From an uncultured Pelagibacteraceae bacterium (lineage in GTDB: Bacteria; Pseudomonadota; Alphaproteobacteria; Pelagibacterales; Pelagibacteraceae): DNA of 64,000 nucleotides. Positions 58,498 to 64,000 of this stretch are shown piece by piece. The stretch covers positions 1-64,000 of the forward strand of contig CACEVB010000003.1 of NCBI GenBank assembly GCA_902562875.1, read 5' to 3'. How positions within the stretch are numbered: position 1 is the stretch's first letter; each line of letters begins with the position of its first letter. The notes under the pieces are model-generated. The model worked only from the letters and a program-made list of their open reading frames with translations. It was not told the DNA's origin and searched no databases. A program made the translations under genes and the position numbers.

Positions 58498-58582
58498 TTT
58501 TCCCTAGTGTATTTGTAGTTGTTATCTAATTAATTGTTAAAAAAATCAATGATTATATCGTCCAAAAGTATTAATGTAATTA

Positions 58583-59746
58583 ATGAATGGAAATCTAATT
58601 GTTCTAACCTTAAGTCAAATTTTTAGTTTCACTGCTGCACCAGTAACTGTTTTTCTAAGTGGAATAATTGGTTCACAGATTAGTCCATTAAAATCTTTAT
58701 CAACTCTTCCAATGTCTATTTCGGTTGTAGGAATTGCTATCGGTGCAGTAATAGCGTCTAAATTGATGAGCATAACAGGTCGAAAAATTGGTTTTATAAT
58801 TGCATCAGTTGGAAATACATTAGTATCCGTTTTAGCCGCGTACTCAATCTTTATTCAAAGCTTTTATCTTTATTGTTTTGTTAACTTTTTTTTGGGTATG
58901 GGCATGGCTTTTACACATCAATATCGCTTTGCCGCTGCTGAAAGTGTGAACAAAGATAAAGTACCACGTGCTATTTCAATAATTTTACTTGGAGGAATTG
59001 TTTCAGCCTTTATAGGTCCAAGTGTTGCAAATTTTTCTAAGGATATGTTTAGCAATCATATGTATGTAGGATCTTATTTATCTCTAGCTGCATTAACTTT
59101 CTTACCAACAATTTTCTTCCTCTTTTATAAAAATACTTCAAAAATAGAAATATCTGTTAAATATTCTGGTAGAAGTTATATAGAACTTATTTCTCAACCG
59201 AGATTTTTACAAGCTGTTATATCTTCAGCGTTTGGTTACGCTATTATGACTTTTTTGATGACAGGAACCCCATTAAGTATGCATGTAATGGAAGGAATTA
59301 GCTTAAACAAGACAAGTATAGTTATACAAATTCATGTTGCTTGTATGTTTTTACCTTCATTAATTGCAGGTAATTTAATTAAAAAAATTGGTCATTCAAA
59401 TATGATGTATGTGGGAGTAGGTCTTTACTGCATAACGATAATAATAAGTCTATTTGATCAGTCATTTTTAAATTATATGTTTGCGCTTATCTTTTTAGGT
59501 TTTGGGTGGAATTTTTTGTTTATATCAGGGACCAGTTTATTAGTTTTAACATACAATGAAGAAGAAAAATATAGAGCTCAAGGTTTTAATGATTTTGTAG
59601 TCTATTCTGTTCATGCTATAGGAAGTTTATCTGCAGGCGTTTTAATAGTTCTAACAAATTGGAAAATAATGAATTTAATTTGTATACCTTTAATTATTGT
59701 AATTATATTAATCACACTAAGAGCAGATCTTTTAACCAAAAAATGA
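58583..59746 (+). CDS. MFS transporter
   Basis: 12-TM pattern, ASKLMSITGRKIGFI, FFLGMGMAFTHQYRFAAAESV. Confidence 0.92.
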   Translation: MNGNLIVLTLSQIFSFTAAPVTVFLSGIIGSQISPLKSLSTLPMSISVVGIAIGAVIASKLMSITGRKIGFIIASVGNTLVSVLAAYSIFIQSFYLYCFVNFFLGMGMAFTHQYRFAAAESVNKDKVPRAISIILLGGIVSAFIGPSVANFSKDMFSNHMYVGSYLSLAALTFLPTIFFLFYKNTSKIEISVKYSGRSYIELISQPRFLQAVISSAFGYAIMTFLMTGTPLSMHVMEGISLNKTSIVIQIHVACMFLPSLIAGNLIKKIGHSNMMYVGVGLYCITIIISLFDQSFLNYMFALIFLGFGWNFLFISGTSLLVLTYNEEEKYRAQGFNDFVVYSVHAIGSLSAGVLIVLTNWKIMNLICIPLIIVIILITLRADLLTKK

Positions 59747-60357
59747 GTTTTTTATTACTTGGATTTTTTACAGGCATAAGTTTAATTTTAGCTATTGGAG
59801 CACAAAATATATTTGTAATAGAGCAGGGACTTAAAAAAAATTATGTATTTATTGTTTGTTTAATTTGTTCTTTATCAGATTTTATTTTAATTTTTTTGGG
59901 GTTATTCTTATTTGAACATCTCAAAATATATTTTACAAAAAATGTAGAGCTTATATTTAATATATTGTTATTCATTTTTCTAATTTTCTTTATTTATAAC
60001 AAAGTAATTTCCTTGTATAAAAAAAATAATATTAATTTTGAAAATGAAAATTTAAATTTTAAAAAAATAGTAATTAAAACTCTTGGATTTACCTATTTAA
60101 ATCCTCATGTTTATTCTGATACAGTTTTTTTTTTAGGAAATTTCTCAAAAAATTTTTTAATTATTAACAAATATCTGTTTGGCTTTGGTGCTTCTATTGC
60201 ATCTATTCTATTTTTTTTTTCGTTGGGATATCTTGCAAAATTTTTTTCTAGCAACTTAGTTAATTCAAATACATGGAAAATAATAAATTTTTTCATAATT
60301 ATATTTATGACAGTATTATCTAGTTACGTATTTATGGATATAATCGATTTAATTTGA
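59743..60357 (+). CDS. LysE/ArgO-family amino acid exporter
   Basis: MSFLLLGFFTGISLILAIGAQNIFVIEQGLKKNYVF, TLGFTYLNPHVYSDT; ATGA coupling with MFS gene. Start moved from 59659 to 59743. Confidence 0.9.
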   Translation: MSFLLLGFFTGISLILAIGAQNIFVIEQGLKKNYVFIVCLICSLSDFILIFLGLFLFEHLKIYFTKNVELIFNILLFIFLIFFIYNKVISLYKKNNINFENENLNFKKIVIKTLGFTYLNPHVYSDTVFFLGNFSKNFLIINKYLFGFGASIASILFFFSLGYLAKFFSSNLVNSNTWKIINFFIIIFMTVLSSYVFMDIIDLI

Positions 60358-61635
60358 AAAACCGTATTTTCTTAACCTTACATCACTTGTTCGAGCGTGG
60401 GCTTCCATACCCTCATATCTTGAAATTCTTGCAGCAGCTGAACCAACTTCTTTAGTAGATTCTTTTGTCATTCTTTGAAAACTAAGCGTTTTAATAAATT
60501 TTCCAACAAATAAACCTCCTGTATATTTTCCTGCACCTTTGGTAGGTAAAATATGATTTGTTCCTGAACATTTATCCCCATAAGCTACAGTAGTTTCTTC
60601 TCCAATAAACAATGATCCATAATTTTTTAATCTTTCGTGAAACCATTTGTCATTTTTAGTTTGTACTTCTAAATGCTCTGGTGCGTATTCATCACTTATT
60701 TTGGCCATGTCTTCATCATTTTCACATAGTATTACTTCTCCGTAATCTCTCCATGCAGATTCTGCACTAGTTCTTGGTAGCTCAGGTAATTCTAAAATTA
60801 ATTCAGGAACTCTTTTCATTACTTCATCTGCAAGTCTTTTACTTGTGGTGAACAGCCAAGCTGGGGAATTATATCCATGTTCAGCTTGCCCGACTAAGTC
60901 AACAGCAACAATTTCTGAATCTGCTGTTTCATCCGCTATTATTGCGATTTCAGTAGGTCCAGCAAATAAATCTATACCAACTTTTCCAAATAAAATTCTT
61001 TTTGCCTCTGCTACAAACTGATTTCCAGGACCAACTAACATATCTGCAGGTTCATTTCCAAACATACCATATGTCATTGCAGCAATTGCAGGGACACCAC
61101 CCAAGTTTAAAATTTTGTCTGCTCCACATAGATTAGCTGTGTAGATTACAGAAGGATTTGCACCGATACCTCTTTTTGGTGGGCTACAAGCAATAATATT
61201 TTTAACACCAGCGACTTTTGCTGTTGTAACACTCATTACTGCTGATGCTATATGAGCGTATCTTCCACCCGGTATATAACATCCCGCAGTATTAACTGGT
61301 ATTAATTTTTGACCAGCGTACAAACCTTTGGAGAGTTCAACTTCAAAATCTTGACCATAGTTTTGAAGTTGTGCTTCAGCAAACTTTTTAACTCTGTCGT
61401 AAGAGAACTTTATATCATCTTTAGTTTTTTGATCTAATGATTTGCTAATTTCCTCAATTTTATCATTGGAAACTATAATTTCTCCATCATACTTATCAAA
61501 TTTTTTTGTTAATTCCTTACATCCATCTTCTCTTGATTTTTCAAGATCATTTAAAAGTTTTTGAACAATTTCTCTGGTTTTAACATCATCAGTAGATGGC
61601 TGCTTAGGTGATTTTTTTAAATACTTTATTCCCAT
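60349..61635 (-). CDS. Histidinol dehydrogenase family protein (possibly HpsN-like rather than biosynthetic HisD)
   Basis: HisD fold VGPGNQFVAEAKRILFGKVGIDLFAGPTEIAIIAD; C-terminus VAYGDKCSGTNHILPTKGAGKYTGGLFVGKFIKTLSFQRM. Confidence 0.88.
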   Translation of the reverse strand: MGIKYLKKSPKQPSTDDVKTREIVQKLLNDLEKSREDGCKELTKKFDKYDGEIIVSNDKIEEISKSLDQKTKDDIKFSYDRVKKFAEAQLQNYGQDFEVELSKGLYAGQKLIPVNTAGCYIPGGRYAHIASAVMSVTTAKVAGVKNIIACSPPKRGIGANPSVIYTANLCGADKILNLGGVPAIAAMTYGMFGNEPADMLVGPGNQFVAEAKRILFGKVGIDLFAGPTEIAIIADETADSEIVAVDLVGQAEHGYNSPAWLFTTSKRLADEVMKRVPELILELPELPRTSAESAWRDYGEVILCENDEDMAKISDEYAPEHLEVQTKNDKWFHERLKNYGSLFIGEETTVAYGDKCSGTNHILPTKGAGKYTGGLFVGKFIKTLSFQRMTKESTKEVGSAAARISRYEGMEAHARTSDVRLRKYGFSN

Positions 61636-61656
61636 ACAAAAATTCTATTTCATTAA

Positions 61657-62568
61657 TTAATCTAAAGCAACTACAGCTGCTGCAATTGATGCTAATCTAG
61701 CTGTCGCCACATCTGATCTTGATGTAATTACCACAGGAATCTTTCCTCCAACCACAACACCAGCTGCACACGCACCCATAAAATAAACCATAATCTTTAC
61801 TAGCGCATTACCAGTTTCTACACTCGGTACCAATAAAACATCTGCATCCCCTGCAACTGTATTTTTTATACCTTTAATTTCAGCAGATTTTTTTGAGATA
61901 CTATTATCAAATGCTAAAGGTCCAAAAACATCAGCTATTAAATTTTCTTTTTTTGCTAATTCAGTTAATTCTTTTGCATCTATAGAACTTTGAACACTAT
62001 CTAAAACCTCTTCTGTTGCAGATAAAACTGATACTTTAGGTCTTTTATTTCCAATCCTATTACAAAAATTTATTGCATTTTTTAGGATATGCATTTTTGT
62101 TTTTACATTTGGGCTTACATTTAATGCCCCGTCAGTAATAATTAAAGGTTTGTCCTCTTTATTTAATGTCATGTGCCAAATATGACTTAATCTTGTTTTT
62201 CTAATTAAATTATATTTTTTTTTGATTACTTCTTTCATTAATACATCAGTATGAATATGCCCTTTAACAATTATTTTTATTTTTTCTTCTGATGCTAATT
62301 TAGCAGCAAGCACTGCTGTTTTATTTTCATTTTTCTCATCAATTATTTGAAATTCAGAAATATCAAAACTTAATTCTAATGCGCATTTTTCTATCTCTGA
62401 TTTATCTCCTATAAATATTGGAATTATCAAATTTTCATTCACTGCATCCATTACAGACATCATTGTTATTGATTTACCAGCATTTACAATTCCTGCAGGA
62501 ATTCCTTTTTTCAGATGAGCAACATCTAAAAGATTATTAGGACACACAATTTCTTTATCTGACAGCAT
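61657..62568 (-). CDS. Phosphate acetyl/butyryltransferase family protein
   Basis: FIGDKSEIEKCA, KGHIHTDVLMKEVI, LIITDGALNVSPNVKTK, VLSATEEVLDSVQSSIDA, DADVLLVPSVETGNALVKIMVYF. Confidence 0.9.
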   Translation of the reverse strand: MLSDKEIVCPNNLLDVAHLKKGIPAGIVNAGKSITMMSVMDAVNENLIIPIFIGDKSEIEKCALELSFDISEFQIIDEKNENKTAVLAAKLASEEKIKIIVKGHIHTDVLMKEVIKKKYNLIRKTRLSHIWHMTLNKEDKPLIITDGALNVSPNVKTKMHILKNAINFCNRIGNKRPKVSVLSATEEVLDSVQSSIDAKELTELAKKENLIADVFGPLAFDNSISKKSAEIKGIKNTVAGDADVLLVPSVETGNALVKIMVYFMGACAAGVVVGGKIPVVITSRSDVATARLASIAAAVVALD

Positions 62569-62676
62569 TTAATTGATCTTTATATATTAAGTTAATATGG
62601 CATAAAATAGAAATTACAGTTAAAATTGGTCACTTTGATGCATTGGAACAAAAAAAATATTATTTAGATATAAAAT

Positions 62677-63120
62677 ATGAGTTCTGAAACTATTAAAATA
62701 AATTGGAATTGTAGACATACTTGGAAAAAGAGTTCTAAAAATACTGCTTGGTGTTTATTAGGATGTTCAATAGGAGATTTTGGAACAATATTATTTTTTC
62801 AATTATCTGAAGTTCCATTTCCAATATTAGGCATAATGATTTTAGCAATAATTAATGGATTAATAACAAGTATAGCTCTTGAAACAGTAATACTTATTAA
62901 ACAAAACTTCAGTTTACAAAATGCTATTAGGACTGCATTTGGTATGAGTTTTATTTCTATGATAAGTATGGAGATTGCAATGAACTTAACAGATTATGTA
63001 TTGACAGGCGGTGCAATATTAAATTGGTATGTTATACCCATAATGTTGGCAATAGGATTTATTACACCTTTACCTTACAATTATTACAAATTAAAAAAAT
63101 ATAACATAAGCTGTCATTAA
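62677..63120 (+). CDS. DUF4396-like membrane protein
   Basis: NTAWCLLGCSIGDFGTILFFQ; 4 TM; ELSxxAMNLTDYVLTGG-like region. Confidence 0.65.
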   Translation: MSSETIKINWNCRHTWKKSSKNTAWCLLGCSIGDFGTILFFQLSEVPFPILGIMILAIINGLITSIALETVILIKQNFSLQNAIRTAFGMSFISMISMEIAMNLTDYVLTGGAILNWYVIPIMLAIGFITPLPYNYYKLKKYNISCH

Positions 63121-63121
63121 A

Positions 63122-63508
63122 ATGGAAACTTTAATACAAAATATATTAGCGATAGTATTAGGAATGATGATTTTTTTTTCATTCGTTTTAGCGCCCATGA
63201 TATTTAAAATATTGGATGTTCAAAATGCTGGAAAATTCGTTAGAAAAATTTTCCCTTACTATTATTTCGTAAATCTTATTTTTTTGAGTATAGCAATTAT
63301 TATATTTATAATGATTTCCTCATTTGGAGTAAATTTTTACGTAACATTAGCTTTAGCTATATCATTTATTTTTGCACAATTTTTTTTAATGCCATTGATA
63401 AATAATTTAAAAGATAATAACGAAGAAAAAAAATTTAAATATGCCCATGGAGCATCGGTCGTGATAAATTTCACTCAAATTATAGGATTAATTTATATCT
63501 TAATTTAA
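63122..63508 (+). CDS. DUF4149-like (TMEM205-type) membrane protein
   Basis: ILAIVLGMMIFFSFVLAPMIFKILDVQNAGKFVRKIFPYYYFVN; 4 TM. Confidence 0.75.
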   Translation: METLIQNILAIVLGMMIFFSFVLAPMIFKILDVQNAGKFVRKIFPYYYFVNLIFLSIAIIIFIMISSFGVNFYVTLALAISFIFAQFFLMPLINNLKDNNEEKKFKYAHGASVVINFTQIIGLIYILI

Positions 63509-64000
63509 TGAGAAAATTATTAATTTTTTTTTTTATTTTTATTCCAAATTATTCTTATCCGAATGAAAATATTGTCAAATTTTTAAAAGAAGGAAAAAAA
63601 ATAGTCTTTATAAGACATGCGCTGGCTCCAGGAAACGGTGATCCAAATAATTTTGATTTAAAAAATTGTTCCACTCAAAGAAATTTAAATGAAGATGGAA
63701 GAGCTCAGTCAAAGAAAATTGGAGATTTTTTTAAAAATAATAATATTAAAATCGACAAAGTTTTATCTAGTGAATGGTGCAGATGTAAAGATACCGCCAA
63801 AATAGCTTTTGGAAAATTTGAAACCTTTAAAGCTCTAAATTCTTTTTATGAAGAGCGATTTTCAAAAAATAGATCTAAGCAAATAAAAGATTTAAATAAC
63901 TATATTTCTAAATGGAAAAGTGATTCTAATCTAATTATTGTGACACATTATGTTGTCATTTTGGATATTTTAGAGCGTGGAACTTCTTCTGGAGAAATGA
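63508..64000 (+). CDS. Exported histidine phosphatase family protein (truncated by window edge)
   Basis: MRKLLIFFFIFIPNYSYPNENIVKFLKEGKKIVFIRHALAPGNGDPNNFDLKNCSTQRNLNEDGRAQSKKIGDFF...VLSSEWCRCKDTA; open to 64000; not in ORF track. Confidence 0.92.
   Translation, partial: MRKLLIFFFIFIPNYSYPNENIVKFLKEGKKIVFIRHALAPGNGDPNNFDLKNCSTQRNLNEDGRAQSKKIGDFFKNNNIKIDKVLSSEWCRCKDTAKIAFGKFETFKALNSFYEERFSKNRSKQIKDLNNYISKWKSDSNLIIVTHYVVILDILERGTSSGEM

Noticed and set aside
1-64000. CRISPR arrays, tRNA/rRNA genes, transposases, phage genes, toxin-antitoxin or restriction systems
   Set aside because: No direct-repeat arrays, clover-leaf candidates in intergenic gaps, or signature proteins were seen; intergenic gaps are mostly under 150 bp.

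Overview
This is an AT-rich, gene-dense window from a streamlined alphaproteobacterium. Gene content and order look like Pelagibacterales/SAR11, but that placement is inference. About 67 protein-coding genes can be supported. I recognised no rRNA, tRNA, CRISPR array, prophage or transposon. Recognisable blocks are: LPS export (surA-lptD-lptG-lptF); pepA-ndk; purN-purM; DUF2066-hdaA-aspS; accBC-aroQ; thiS-thiG; an RNase E/G gene; mrcA-prfB-AsmA-like; tyrS; anmK; a complete iscR-sufBCDSUTA operon; glnA; two aldehyde dehydrogenase loci; ppc-ccdA; a minus-strand cluster of small uncharacterised proteins (50-54 kb); cysK-cysE next to a persulfide dioxygenase-like gene; and a HisD-family dehydrogenase next to a phosphate acyltransferase. 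The ORF track missed three things. First, prfB is one gene read through a programmed +1 frameshift (AAGGAGTATCTTTGAC), and the track shows only its 3' two-thirds. Second, a 39-aa protein with 12 cysteines, metallothionein-like, lies between the persulfide dioxygenase-like gene and cysE. Third, a perfect 11-bp hairpin lies between an aldehyde dehydrogenase and a DUF779 gene. Gene junctions are extremely compact: five convergent pairs share one palindromic TTAA as both stop codons, and one divergent pair shares CATG as both start codons. The strongest candidates for undescribed biology are the cysteine-rich mini-protein locus, the 50-53.9 kb small-protein cluster, and a stand-alone class II ribonucleotide reductase C-terminal (TSCPD-like) protein.
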